From: Joostella atrarenae | Lineage (GTDB): Bacteria > Bacteroidota > Bacteroidia > Flavobacteriales > Flavobacteriaceae | Direction: 5' to 3' | Assembly: GCF_021764745.1 (NCBI RefSeq) | Contig: NZ_JAETXX010000009.1 | Location: 100,394 to 164,393 of the forward strand | Length of the DNA stretch: 64,000 nt | Shown here: in pieces, positions 30,061-38,553 of the stretch | Position numbering within the stretch: position 1 is the first letter of the stretch | Layout: each line of letters starts with the position of its first letter | Position numbers and translations under genes: made by a program | The notes under the pieces: model-generated | Database searches by the model: none | The model's input: only the letters and a program-made list of their open reading frames with translations | What the model was told of the DNA's origin: nothing

Positions 30061-31377
30061 TTAATTTCGGTCTTTATTATTTTTTCTCCCTTCTTCAATA
30101 TCGGATAAATGCACTCCCTTTTCCTTATCATAAAAAGCATTCTTAGGACTGCCAATAATCTGCGAAGAATAAACACCAGAATGACCCGAAAATAAGTAAG
30201 CGGTACTACATGCTAAAGCTATAAAAACTCCAGCTTCAATTCCAAATAATTCTATCCCCATAACAGTACATGCAATTGGTGTATTTGTAGCTCCAGCAAA
30301 AACAGCAACAAATCCCATTCCTGCCAATAATCCCATCGGTAACGGAATGAACCAAATCAATACATTTCCTAAAGCGGCTCCGATATAAAATAAAGGTGTT
30401 ACCTCCCCTCCTTTAAATCCAGCTCCCAAAGTAAATGAGGTAAACAATATCTTCAATAAGAAATCATAAGAGTTTAAATTCACATTAAAAGCATCCACAA
30501 TAGTTGGGATTCCTAATCCGATATATTTTGTAGTTCCAATAGCATAAATCGAAACTGCTAAAATCGCACCTCCTATAAATGGTCTTAAAGGCGGAAACTT
30601 TACATGCTTTTTAAATAAGTTGCTCCAGAAGTGAGTAGATTTAGAAAACAACATCGCCACCAAACCAAATATAATTCCAGCTAAAAGCGTCCATAATAAA
30701 TTAACAGGTGTCATTTCTGCAACAGTATCTATGTGATAATGTGTGTGATTAACGTTCCAAATTTCACAAAAGTAATCTGCAAACACTGCCGCCATAAAAC
30801 TAGGAACAATAGCACCCAAACGGATCCGCCCTAAAACGAGAACTTCTAATGCAAAGATCCCTCCCGCCAATGGAGTTCCAAAAACAGAAGCAAAACCAGC
30901 GCTTATACCTGCAATGAGAACAATCCTTCTATCGCTATCCGATAATTTAAAAAGCTTTGTGAATCTATCTGCAACGGCTCCACCAACTTGCACCGCTGTT
31001 CCCTCTCGACCAGCAGAACCTCCAAAAAGATGTGTTACGATCGTTCCAAATAGCACTAAAGGAGCCATTCTAAAAGGAATTATTTTTTTTGGTGAATGGA
31101 ACTCTTCAAGCAGTAAATTATTCCCTTTTACAACGCTATCGCCATAAAGGTAATACGAATAACCAATAATGAGTCCACCAATTGGCAGCAGCCAAATAAT
31201 CCATAAATGAGCCTCTCTCCAGTTTGTAGCCCAATCTAGGCTCAAAAGAAAGAAAGCAGAAATACTCCCTACTATGCTTCCTATGAGGAGACAAATAAAG
31301 ATCCATTTAAAGAGATAAAGTAATGTTGGAATTTGCTCTAATGAGAGCAGGAATTGCTTGATTTTTTTATTATTCAT
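30061..31377 (-). CDS. CLC-family fluoride/proton antiporter (CLC-F type)
   Basis: A 438-residue membrane protein with ten or more hydrophobic helices. The CLC signatures are present in fluoride-type form: GREGT in FGGSAGREGTAVQ instead of the GKEGP of chloride channels, GNNLLLEE where chloride channels have GSGIP, and GFKGGEVTPLFYIGA. The gating glutamate is kept. CLC-F proteins expel fluoride in exchange for protons. A fluoride riboswitch directly upstream supports this role. The start is placed at ATG 31377, because the in-frame ATG at 31416 lies inside the hairpin that follows the riboswitch aptamer. General databases would call it a voltage-gated chloride channel. Confidence 0.85.
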   Translation of the reverse strand: MNNKKIKQFLLSLEQIPTLLYLFKWIFICLLIGSIVGSISAFFLLSLDWATNWREAHLWIIWLLPIGGLIIGYSYYLYGDSVVKGNNLLLEEFHSPKKIIPFRMAPLVLFGTIVTHLFGGSAGREGTAVQVGGAVADRFTKLFKLSDSDRRIVLIAGISAGFASVFGTPLAGGIFALEVLVLGRIRLGAIVPSFMAAVFADYFCEIWNVNHTHYHIDTVAEMTPVNLLWTLLAGIIFGLVAMLFSKSTHFWSNLFKKHVKFPPLRPFIGGAILAVSIYAIGTTKYIGLGIPTIVDAFNVNLNSYDFLLKILFTSFTLGAGFKGGEVTPLFYIGAALGNVLIWFIPLPMGLLAGMGFVAVFAGATNTPIACTVMGIELFGIEAGVFIALACSTAYLFSGHSGVYSSQIIGSPKNAFYDKEKGVHLSDIEEGRKNNKDRN

Positions 31378-31395
31378 TTTGACATATATAAATGA

Positions 31396-31427
31396 TTCTA
31401 CTGTGGCATAAGCCATTAAAAGTAGAA
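31396..31427 (-). promoter_or_regulatory. Anti-aptamer hairpin after the fluoride riboswitch
   Basis: On the minus strand TTCTACT (31427-31421) pairs with AGTAGAA (31402-31396), with an inner TGGC/GCCA stem. The left arm is also the 3' half of the aptamer pseudoknot, so the two structures exclude each other. No T-run follows, so control is more likely at translation or by stability than by termination. Confidence 0.6.
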
Positions 31428-31473
31428 GTCATCAGCTCAAAACGGAGCGGTTAAAGGCAGACCTCATTGCCAA
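31419..31473 (-). promoter_or_regulatory. Fluoride riboswitch (crcB motif)
   Basis: The minus strand reads GGCAATGAGGTCTGCC, then AACCGCTC, a short loop, GAGCTGATGAC and TTCTAC. This follows the crcB-motif layout: stem 1 GGCA/TGCC, stem 2 GCTC/GAGC, the conserved GCTGATGAC, and the long-range pseudoknot, here GAGGTC pairing with GACTTC (five Watson-Crick pairs plus one G-T). It lies 42 bases upstream of the CLC-F start and just downstream of a -7 box, so the transcript would begin at the aptamer. Binding of fluoride stabilises the pseudoknot and switches on the exporter. Confidence 0.93.
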
Positions 31474-31481
31474 ATGTGAAG

Positions 31482-31489
31482 CAAATATA
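31482..31489 (-). promoter_or_regulatory. Predicted -7 promoter box of the fluoride riboswitch transcript
   Basis: On the minus strand TATATTTG matches TAnnTTTG and ends ten bases before the first paired base of the aptamer. Confidence 0.6.
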
Positions 31490-31610
31490 GTAAAAAAGAT
31501 AAATCTAGAATTGAGAATTCCAAAGTATACTAAATTTCTCTCACACAACTGTATTTTTAATCGCTCTTTTTCGTACTTTGGTAGCAAATAGTCTATATAA
31601 AACTTTTTAA

Positions 31611-32186
31611 ATGACAATGACAAAAAATCGCTTAGAAGCGTTCAGCGATGGTGTTTTAGCTATTATTATTACAATAATGGTGTTAGAATTAAAAGCACCC
31701 GAGGGAACTGATCTAAATTCTCTACTCTCTAAAACCCCAGTATTTTTAAGCTATATAGCTAGTTTTATCTATGTAGGTATTTATTGGAATAATCACCACC
31801 ACCTCTTTCAGATAACAGAAAAAGTAAACGGAAAAATCCTATGGGCAAACCTACACCTCTTATTTTGGCTCTCGCTTATTCCATTCACGACATCATGGAT
31901 TGGAGAACATTACGATGCTATAATGCCAGTAATTGCATACGGAGCTGTTCTGCTCTTATCGGCAATAGCGTATTATATATTACAAAATGAAATTTTGAAA
32001 GCACATGACGAGAATTTTGCTCTTAAAAAGGCTGTTGGGAAAGACGGAAAAGGGAAACTCTCTATTGTTTTCTACCTTATCGGAATAGCATTATCCTTTA
32101 TCTCTCCGTGGATTGCAATTGCTTGTTATATTCTCGTAGCAATTATGTGGCTTATTCCTGATAAAAGGATTGAAAAAAGTATGTAA
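31611..32186 (+). CDS. TMEM175-type potassium channel (DUF1211)
   Basis: A 191-residue protein with about six hydrophobic helices. The N-terminal NRLEAFSDGVLAIIITIMVLEL is the diagnostic FSDG-containing first helix of bacterial TMEM175 proteins, whose isoleucine or leucine residues form the pore constriction. Prokaryotic members are weakly selective potassium channels that assemble as tetramers. The start may be the second ATG (31617), from which the family-typical MTKNRLEAFSDG begins. It is divergent from the fluoride transporter gene and convergent with prmC, with no spacing between its stop and the prmC stop. Confidence 0.86.
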   Translation: MTMTKNRLEAFSDGVLAIIITIMVLELKAPEGTDLNSLLSKTPVFLSYIASFIYVGIYWNNHHHLFQITEKVNGKILWANLHLLFWLSLIPFTTSWIGEHYDAIMPVIAYGAVLLLSAIAYYILQNEILKAHDENFALKKAVGKDGKGKLSIVFYLIGIALSFISPWIAIACYILVAIMWLIPDKRIEKSM

Positions 32187-33050
32187 TTACTTTAACCCTT
32201 TAAGCATTCTATAGTTTCCAAAAAGATCTTTTCTGAGCTCATTATTACGAAAATTATGTTTATCCATCAATTGAAGCATTTCTTCCCCCAAATATTGATT
32301 GATTTCAAAATACAGTTCACCATTTTCTACCAAAGAATCTGATGCTAATGCTGCAATCTTATTATAAAAAATAAGGGCATTATCATCAGCAACAAATAAA
32401 GCAGTTTCAGGCTCATATTGCAAAACATTGTTCTTGATTTCTACTTTTTCAAGATTCCGAACATACGGCGGATTAGAAATAATCACATCATACTCATCAA
32501 CCTTTGGAAATATATCAGCCAAATTAGACGCTTTAAGAATATCAACTTCAGAAAAAGATACATTTACGTTATTATTTACAGCGTTCAATTTTGCCACTTC
32601 CAACGCTTCCTTAGAGATATCTATAGCATAAACATTAGCTTTAGAGAAGTTTTTAGCAATAGCGATCGGAATACAACCAGATCCTGTCCCTATATCAAGA
32701 ATATTAATCTCTTTATCTGTTTTTACATTTTCTAGCACCCACGAGACTAACTCTTCTGTTTCTGGGCGCGGAATTAGCGTATGTTTATTAACTGCAAACT
32801 CTAATCCGTAAAAATGAGCATTCCCAAGAATATACTGAATTGGCTTTTCTGCTTTTAAATCTGCTAATGCAGCTTTAAAACTAGATACAGACTCTCCCGA
32901 TATAACTGTTGTATATTCTTGCTGAATTTGATACGGCTTTAATTGTAAATATGATTCGCAAAGCCAATTAAAAAAAGTCGTAATCTCTGCTAAAGGATAT
33001 AGGTCTTTTAACTCGCTTTGGTACAATTCTTTTATTTCCTTTAACTTCAT
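32187..33050 (-). CDS. prmC: Release factor glutamine methyltransferase
   Basis: A 287-residue class I SAM-dependent methyltransferase. ILDIGTGSGCIPIAIAK is the SAM-binding loop and ISNPPYVRN contains the NPPY motif that holds the glutamine substrate. The N-terminal helical domain ends with IPRPETEELVSWV, typical of PrmC. It methylates the GGQ glutamine of release factors RF1 and RF2, raising termination efficiency. The ATG at 33050 starts MKLKEIKELY; ATGs at 33053 and 33059 are also in frame. No prfA gene lies next to it. Confidence 0.92.
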   Translation of the reverse strand: MKLKEIKELYQSELKDLYPLAEITTFFNWLCESYLQLKPYQIQQEYTTVISGESVSSFKAALADLKAEKPIQYILGNAHFYGLEFAVNKHTLIPRPETEELVSWVLENVKTDKEINILDIGTGSGCIPIAIAKNFSKANVYAIDISKEALEVAKLNAVNNNVNVSFSEVDILKASNLADIFPKVDEYDVIISNPPYVRNLEKVEIKNNVLQYEPETALFVADDNALIFYNKIAALASDSLVENGELYFEINQYLGEEMLQLMDKHNFRNNELRKDLFGNYRMLKGLK

Positions 33051-33118
33051 CATTAACAAGTCTAATTATTAAGTATGCATATTAATTACAGTTACTCAAA
33101 TTCATTACAAATCCAACT

Positions 33119-33595
33119 TTATAAATCCTTCAGCATCCAAACTGGACAAGAATAATGCCCTGTATTTCCCATTGGAGCGTCTAAATAGCGAAATCCTGCC
33201 TTTTTATACAACTTCTGAGCATCCGTCATATATGGCATCGTTTCTATATAACACTGCTTATATCCAAACTTTTTAGCTGTTTTTAAACAGGTTTCCATCA
33301 TCTTCATACCTAATCCCTTTCCGCGGGTAATCCCTAAAAAATACATCTTCTGAAGCTCACATACCGTTTCTGCCTCATTTGTTAAATGAGCAATTCCAGC
33401 ACCTCCAACAACAACGCCATCTTCTTCTAATACAAAATAACTCGCCTTCTCTTTATTATAGGTTTCGTATAAATCTTCTAGAGCCACATCCTCATAGGCG
33501 GTGCCTACTTTTGGCGCTCCCATTTCTACAATCACTTCTCTAACAATTTCGGCCATCCTCTTATTATCAGTTGGCTTAATTTCTCTTATATTCAT
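33119..33595 (-). CDS. GNAT family N-acetyltransferase
   Basis: A 158-residue single-domain acetyltransferase. The acetyl-CoA loop is visible as LGITRGKGLGMKMMETC, preceded by the strand ending CELQKMYF and followed by CYIETMPYMTDAQKLYKKAGF, the usual motif B region. The acceptor cannot be predicted. It lies 68 bases upstream of prmC on the same strand and may share a message, and it is divergent from ribD. Confidence 0.85.
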   Translation of the reverse strand: MNIREIKPTDNKRMAEIVREVIVEMGAPKVGTAYEDVALEDLYETYNKEKASYFVLEEDGVVVGGAGIAHLTNEAETVCELQKMYFLGITRGKGLGMKMMETCLKTAKKFGYKQCYIETMPYMTDAQKLYKKAGFRYLDAPMGNTGHYSCPVWMLKDL

Positions 33596-33618
33596 GAAAT
33601 ATTACGATGATTTAATAG

Positions 33619-33626
33619 TATTTTTG
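33619..33626 (+). promoter_or_regulatory. Predicted -7 promoter box of ribD
   Basis: TATTTTTG matches TAnnTTTG and ends 17 bases before the ATG at 33644. Transcription starting just downstream would leave out the alternative TTG at 33629 as a start codon. Confidence 0.45.
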
Positions 33627-33643
33627 TTTTGATAATTTTGGGG

Positions 33644-34714
33644 ATGAATATACACGAATTCTACATAAAAAGATGCATCAAACTAGCTAAAAATGGCTTA
33701 GGAAACACATACCCCAACCCGATGGTAGGTAGTGTTATTGTTGCTGACGGAAAAATAATAGGAGAAGGATACACCAGTCCAGCAGGACAAAATCATGCAG
33801 AAGTAAATGCTATCCAATCGGTTAAAGACACCTCTCTTTTAAAAAACGCTACAATATACGTTACTTTAGAGCCTTGCTCTCACTTCGGAAAAACACCTCC
33901 TTGCGCCGATTTAATTATCAAAAATAAAATTCCGAATGTCGTTATTGGAGCTTTGGACACAAATGAAAAAGTTTGCGGACGTGGAATTCAGAAACTGATG
34001 GAGGCTGGCTGTAATGTAACGATTGGAATCCTTGAAGACGAATGCAGGGAAGCCAACAAAAGGTTTTTTACATTTCAAGAAAAGAAAAGGCCTTACATAA
34101 TTTTAAAATGGGCCGAAAGTGCAGATGGTTTTATTAGTCCGCAGCAACTAGCTGAAAAGCGTGAACCAGTTTGGATTACAGGCGAAACTTCCAGACAATT
34201 AGTCCATAAATGGCGCGCTGAAGAGCACGCTATCTTAGTTGGCACCACCACTGTTATAAAAGACAATCCGAAGTTAAACACAAGAGACTGGAAAGGGAAT
34301 TCCCCTACACGATTTATAATCGACCGCAAATTAAAAACTCCTAAAGATTCTTTTGTTTTAGACGATACACAACACACTGTTTTTATTGTTGATAAAAATA
34401 CAAACACCCCTTCTACGCTCTTTAAAAACACCTCTTTTGAAAAAATAGATTTTGAGGAAGATGTAACTAAGCAGATTATAAACGTGCTACACAAAAACAA
34501 CATCCAAAGTATTATTATTGAAGGAGGTTCTAAAACACTTCAATCGTTTATAAATGTAGATTTATGGGACGAAGCTCGCGTTTTTAAAGGTAAAGTAATC
34601 TTTAATAAAGGCACCGAAGCTCCTGACATTAATGTTTCTAAACTTTTTTCAGAAGAAAAAATTGCTAGCGATATTTTGAAAATATATAAAAATACTGAAG
34701 ATGAAAAAGAATAA
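33644..34714 (+). CDS. ribD: Bifunctional riboflavin deaminase/reductase
   Basis: A 356-residue RibD started at ATG 33644. Residues 1-145 are the zinc deaminase with HAEVNAI (HAE) and EPCSHFGKTPPCADLI (PCxxxxxxxxC), which removes ammonia from the pyrimidinone intermediate; residues about 150-350 are the reductase with the conserved ESADGF and IEGGSKTL segments. It carries out the second and third steps from GTP to riboflavin. The last 14 bases overlap the start of the HAD gene, so the two are coupled. No other rib genes are in the window. Confidence 0.95.
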   Translation: MNIHEFYIKRCIKLAKNGLGNTYPNPMVGSVIVADGKIIGEGYTSPAGQNHAEVNAIQSVKDTSLLKNATIYVTLEPCSHFGKTPPCADLIIKNKIPNVVIGALDTNEKVCGRGIQKLMEAGCNVTIGILEDECREANKRFFTFQEKKRPYIILKWAESADGFISPQQLAEKREPVWITGETSRQLVHKWRAEEHAILVGTTTVIKDNPKLNTRDWKGNSPTRFIIDRKLKTPKDSFVLDDTQHTVFIVDKNTNTPSTLFKNTSFEKIDFEEDVTKQIINVLHKNNIQSIIIEGGSKTLQSFINVDLWDEARVFKGKVIFNKGTEAPDINVSKLFSEEKIASDILKIYKNTEDEKE

Positions 34715-35348
34715 AGAGGAGCAAAATACTATAAAGAATATCGTATTCGATTTTGGAGATATTTTTGTCGATCTAGACAAACCTGCTTCCATGAGGTTGA
34801 TTTTAGAAAAGCAGCCCGATTTTATACTCACTGAAGAGATTATAAAAATAAATAACGATTATGAAAAGGGATTAATTACCACAGAAGCATTTACAAATTC
34901 TTACCAAAAGCTTATTCCAAATATAGACAGTAATACGCTTCAAGAAATATGGAATGCCATAATTCTAAAAATTCCACCACACCGATTGGATTTTATAGAA
35001 GATTTATCAAGCAAAAAAAAGTATCGTTTATTGTTACTTAGCAACACCAATGAGCTACATATTCAGCAGGTAATTAAAAATAATAGTTTAGAAAACTACA
35101 ATCGATTTAAAAAGTGCTTTGACAAGTTTTATCTTTCCCATGAAATAAACTTAAGAAAACCAAACAGCAATATCTTTGAGTTTGTTTTGAATGACAACAA
35201 TATTATTGCTGAAGAAACGCTTTTTATTGATGATACTTTAGAACATATTGAAACCGCAAAACAACTTGGTTTCCATACATGGAATTTGATTCCGGGGAAG
35301 GAAGATATTACAGAATTATTTGAAAAAGAGTTTCCTTTTCCGCAGTAA
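34701..35348 (+). CDS. HAD-superfamily hydrolase, subfamily IA
   Basis: A 215-residue cytosolic phosphatase-like protein. The nucleophile loop is FDFGDIFVDLD, where the residue two after the catalytic Asp is Gly rather than Asp, as in the YihX-type subgroup; LLSNTNELH is motif II and LFIDDTLEHIETA is motif IV. The helical cap lies between them (about residues 30-100). YihX-type enzymes remove phosphate from small sugar phosphates; partner genes suggest a possible role with riboflavin intermediates, since dephosphorylation of the RibD product needs a HAD phosphatase and this gene overlaps ribD. That link is inference. Confidence 0.82.
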   Translation: MKKNKEEQNTIKNIVFDFGDIFVDLDKPASMRLILEKQPDFILTEEIIKINNDYEKGLITTEAFTNSYQKLIPNIDSNTLQEIWNAIILKIPPHRLDFIEDLSSKKKYRLLLLSNTNELHIQQVIKNNSLENYNRFKKCFDKFYLSHEINLRKPNSNIFEFVLNDNNIIAEETLFIDDTLEHIETAKQLGFHTWNLIPGKEDITELFEKEFPFPQ

Positions 35349-35387
35349 TAAATGCTAGTAACTATTATATAGACTATCAACAATTAC

Positions 35388-35395
35388 TATGTTTG
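35388..35395 (+). promoter_or_regulatory. Predicted -7 promoter box of the IMPACT-family gene
   Basis: TATGTTTG matches TAnnTTTG, 26 bases before the TTG start codon at 35422. Confidence 0.4.
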
Positions 35396-35421
35396 CAACT
35401 ACATAAGAAGTCAGAAATATT

Positions 35422-36030
35422 TTGGAAGACATATATAAAACAATAGCAGCGCCCACCAATGAAGTACTCTTTAAAGACAAAGGGAGTAAGTTTTTTGGTT
35501 ATGGATTTCCTATTGAAAGCGAAGAAGACATTAAAGAAGCATTAGAGGAGGTCAAAACAAAACACAGTAGCGCCCGCCACCACTGTTATGCATGGCAAAT
35601 TGGAATTGACCAAGATAAATTGCAATACAGAGCTAATGATGATGGAGAGCCCTCAAATACAGCGGGAATGCCTATTTACGGACAAATACAATCGTATGAT
35701 GTTACTGATGTACTGATTATTGTTGTTCGCTATTTTGGAGGCGTTAAACTTGGTGTTGGCGGACTCATCAACGCATACAGAACTACTGCTCAATTGTGTT
35801 TAGACGAAGCTTACATCATTGAAAAAACAATCGATACTCATTTTTTAATTTCCTTTGAATACAAACACATGAATAATGTTATGCGTATTATAAAAGAAAA
35901 GAACTTATCCATAGAAAGTCAAAAAATGGAACTCTCTTGCGAAATTATCGTAAGCATTAGAAAAAGTAAATCCGAAGAAATCGAAAAAGCATTTGAGCAG
36001 TATTACGAAATAGAATTATCAACACTGTAG
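35422..36030 (+). CDS. IMPACT/YigZ family protein, TTG start
   Basis: A 202-residue protein of the UPF0029/IMPACT family. The block TKHSSARHHCYAWQIG and the FGGVKLGVGGLINAYR segment are the family signature; the C-terminal part is a small ferredoxin-like domain (DUF1949). The E. coli relative YigZ and eukaryotic IMPACT proteins have been linked to control of translation, but the bacterial activity is unsettled. No ATG lies near the N-terminus; the TTG at 35422 gives a sequence that begins like its relatives (MEDIYKTI), so I take it as the start. Confidence 0.86.
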   Translation: MEDIYKTIAAPTNEVLFKDKGSKFFGYGFPIESEEDIKEALEEVKTKHSSARHHCYAWQIGIDQDKLQYRANDDGEPSNTAGMPIYGQIQSYDVTDVLIIVVRYFGGVKLGVGGLINAYRTTAQLCLDEAYIIEKTIDTHFLISFEYKHMNNVMRIIKEKNLSIESQKMELSCEIIVSIRKSKSEEIEKAFEQYYEIELSTL

Positions 36031-36036
36031 TATTTA

Positions 36037-36432
36037 TCATAATTTATTGAGGATATAATCAGGGCATCGCATAGGCCTAAAAGTTTCACTATTTATGAAA
36101 GCCAAAGTTGTATTCGCTTCAGCTATTATATCGCCCTTTTCATCGAAAATTGTGTAATCAAATTCTATCCTTACGGTAGGCGTCTTTTTGAGCCTCGCTT
36201 CAATTGTTAATAAGTCGTCGTACCTCGCTGATTTCTTATAATTTATCTGCAAAGACACTACTGGAAGCATCACGCCGTTGTCTTCCATCCAACGATAAGA
36301 CACTCCTAAATCACGAAGCCACTCAACTCTCGCAATTTCAAGATATTGAGCATAATTTCCATGATAAACCACTCCCATTTTGTCTGTTTCACTATATCGA
36401 ACTCTTATGTTAATTTTATTTGTTTTCTCCAT
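36037..36432 (-). CDS. Acyl-CoA thioesterase (4HBT, YbgC/FadM type)
   Basis: A 131-residue hotdog-fold protein. The N-terminal VRYSETDKMGVVYHGNYAQYLE is the 4-hydroxybenzoyl-CoA thioesterase signature, with the Asp of TDKMG and the HGNY stretch at the catalytic site. YbgC-like enzymes hydrolyse short acyl-CoA or acyl-ACP thioesters in the cytoplasm. It is divergent from dnaA across a 200-base gap and convergent with the IMPACT gene, six bases apart. Confidence 0.88.
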   Translation of the reverse strand: MEKTNKINIRVRYSETDKMGVVYHGNYAQYLEIARVEWLRDLGVSYRWMEDNGVMLPVVSLQINYKKSARYDDLLTIEARLKKTPTVRIEFDYTIFDEKGDIIAEANTTLAFINSETFRPMRCPDYILNKL

Positions 36433-36631
36433 TAAAAAATGTATTTTACGTGTGTTATTAAATTATGAACAAAATGTTACCAAGCATGCGAAAAAAAAAC
36501 AATAAATTCAACCTCCATTCATTTTTTTTTTCAATTTTTTGTTCACATATTTGCTTAATCTTAAATGATAGTTGATTTCTAAAATTCTATTCACTATCAA
36601 ACCTGACTAACGAAAAAAATTATATCAAAGA

Positions 36632-38059
36632 ATGAACGTAACTGCGGAATCCGTATGGGAAAATTGTCTACACTTTATAAAAGACAACATACAACCTCAA
36701 GCATATAAAACTTGGTTTGAACCCATAAAGTCTGTAAAGTTAACGGATAATGCTTTGAGTATTCAGGTTCCTAGCAAATTTTTTTATGAGTGGTTGGAAG
36801 AACACTATGTTAAACTTCTAAAAGTTGCCTTAACTAAAGAGTTAGGTGAAAATGCTAAATTGGTATATGTAATAAGAATGGAGAATACCTATGGCAACAA
36901 ACAACCATTTACAGAAAGCATTCCTAGTTCGAATAGAGCTACTATGCAGCCTCAAGAATTAGACGTACCGGTTAAACATAAGAATCCAGAATTAAAGAAT
37001 CCTTTTGTAATTCCTGGAATCCGTAATATTAAAATCGAATCTCAACTAAACCCTAATTACAGCTTTGATAATTTCCTAGAAGGAGACTCTAACAGATTGG
37101 CGCGTTCTGCTGGTTTAGCAGTAGCGAATAAACCTGGAGGAACTTCTTTTAATCCATTACTTGTGTTTGGTGGTGTTGGTTTAGGTAAGACGCATTTAGC
37201 ACATGCTATTGGTGTTGAGATTAAAGATAAATATCCTGAAAAAACAGTTCTTTATATTTCAGCTGAAAAATTTACACAGCAATATATTGAATCCGTTAAG
37301 AAGAATACAAGAAATGATTTTATCCATTTCTATCAACTTATAGATGTTCTTATTATTGATGATGTTCAGTTTTTCTCAGGAAAATCTGGAACTCAAGATG
37401 TATTTTTCCATATATTCAACCATTTACACCAAAATGGGAAGCAAGTAATTCTAACTTCTGATAAAGCTCCTGTAGATATGCAGGATATCGAACAACGCTT
37501 ACTTTCTCGTTTTAAATGGGGATTATCTGCGGAATTGCAGAATCCTGATTTTGAAACACGAATTTCTATACTTAAAAATAGACTTTATCGTGATGGTGTT
37601 GAGATGCCAGACGAGATTATAGAATGTGTTGCAAGAAACATAAAAAGTAATGTTCGTGAGTTAGAAGGTGCCATTATATCTTTAATTGCTCAGTCTTCTT
37701 TCAATAAAAAGGAAGTTACTATTGAACTTGCAAATCAGATTGTAGAGAAATTTGTTAAGAATACAAAACGTGAAGTTTCTATCGATTACATTCAGAAAGT
37801 AATTTCAGATTATTTCCAAATGGATGTAGAAACACTTCAGTCTAAAACTAGAAAACGTCATATTGTTCAAGCTAGACAACTAGCTATGTTCTTTGCTAAA
37901 AAATACACTAAAGCATCTTTAGCGAGTATTGGTTCTCAAATTGGAAAGAGAGACCATGCAACGGTATTACACGCCTGTAAAACTGTTGATAACTTAGCAG
38001 AAACTGATAAACAATTTAGAAAGTACATTGACGATTTAAGTAAAAAATTCGCACAATAA
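36632..38059 (+). CDS. dnaA: Chromosomal replication initiator protein DnaA
   Basis: A 475-residue DnaA with its four domains. Residues 1-85 form the N-terminal domain that meets the helicase (NCLHFIKDNIQPQAYKTWFE), then a linker, then the AAA+ module from about 140 with Walker A GGVGLGKTHLA and Walker B VLIIDDVQFF, then the C-terminal DNA-binding domain with the signature GKRDHATVLHACKTV. It opens the replication origin by binding DnaA boxes as an ATP complex. The start codon of the next gene overlaps the dnaA stop by one base. A single degenerate box-like TTGTTCACA occurs upstream, not enough to call an origin. Confidence 0.97.
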   Translation: MNVTAESVWENCLHFIKDNIQPQAYKTWFEPIKSVKLTDNALSIQVPSKFFYEWLEEHYVKLLKVALTKELGENAKLVYVIRMENTYGNKQPFTESIPSSNRATMQPQELDVPVKHKNPELKNPFVIPGIRNIKIESQLNPNYSFDNFLEGDSNRLARSAGLAVANKPGGTSFNPLLVFGGVGLGKTHLAHAIGVEIKDKYPEKTVLYISAEKFTQQYIESVKKNTRNDFIHFYQLIDVLIIDDVQFFSGKSGTQDVFFHIFNHLHQNGKQVILTSDKAPVDMQDIEQRLLSRFKWGLSAELQNPDFETRISILKNRLYRDGVEMPDEIIECVARNIKSNVRELEGAIISLIAQSSFNKKEVTIELANQIVEKFVKNTKREVSIDYIQKVISDYFQMDVETLQSKTRKRHIVQARQLAMFFAKKYTKASLASIGSQIGKRDHATVLHACKTVDNLAETDKQFRKYIDDLSKKFAQ

Positions 38060-38520
38060 TGCAGGTTAAAGTTCTTATGGTTTGCTTAGGAAATATTTGT
38101 AGATCTCCACTTGCAGAAGGAATCCTAAAAGCAAAAGTAAACCCTAAAGATGTATTTGTAGATTCAGCAGGAACTTCAAATTACCATATTGGCGATAAAC
38201 CAGATCCTAGATCTATTCAAATCGCTAATAAGTACAATATTGATATTACAGATCAGCGTGGCCGACAATTCACTGCAAAAGACTTTGATAACTTCGATTT
38301 AATTTTCGCTATGGATAATAGCAATTATAAAAACATTATCCAGCAAGCAAGAAATGAAGACGATAAACAAAAAGTACATCTTATTTTAAATAAATTAACT
38401 CCAGGTGAAAATCTTGATGTTCCAGATCCATATTATGGCGGAGCAATGGGCTTTGAAAACGTATACAAAATGCTCGATCAGGCTACAGATGTTATCGTAA
38501 AAGAAATCTCTAATTTATAG
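38059..38520 (+). CDS. Low-molecular-weight protein tyrosine phosphatase
   Basis: A 153-residue LMW-PTP. The phosphate loop VCLGNICRSPLAEG contains the nucleophile Cys9 and Arg15 (CX5R), and the general acid is in VPDPYYGG near residue 125. It cleaves phosphotyrosine, or low-molecular-mass phosphates, in the cytoplasm. Its ATG overlaps the last base of dnaA, so it is very likely cotranslated with it, an unusual pairing that is nevertheless seen in flavobacteria. No tyrosine kinase is beside it. Confidence 0.92.
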   Translation: MQVKVLMVCLGNICRSPLAEGILKAKVNPKDVFVDSAGTSNYHIGDKPDPRSIQIANKYNIDITDQRGRQFTAKDFDNFDLIFAMDNSNYKNIIQQARNEDDKQKVHLILNKLTPGENLDVPDPYYGGAMGFENVYKMLDQATDVIVKEISNL

Positions 38521-38553
38521 TTTCTTCGTATCTTAGCGCCATAAAATTCATAC

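Noticed and set aside
30061..31377. Chloride channel annotation of the CLC gene
   Set aside because: GREGT and GNNLL motifs and the fluoride riboswitch point to the fluoride branch.
36433..36631. Replication origin upstream of dnaA
   Set aside because: Only one degenerate box-like TTGTTCACA is visible and no cluster; dnaA is often not at the origin in Bacteroidota.
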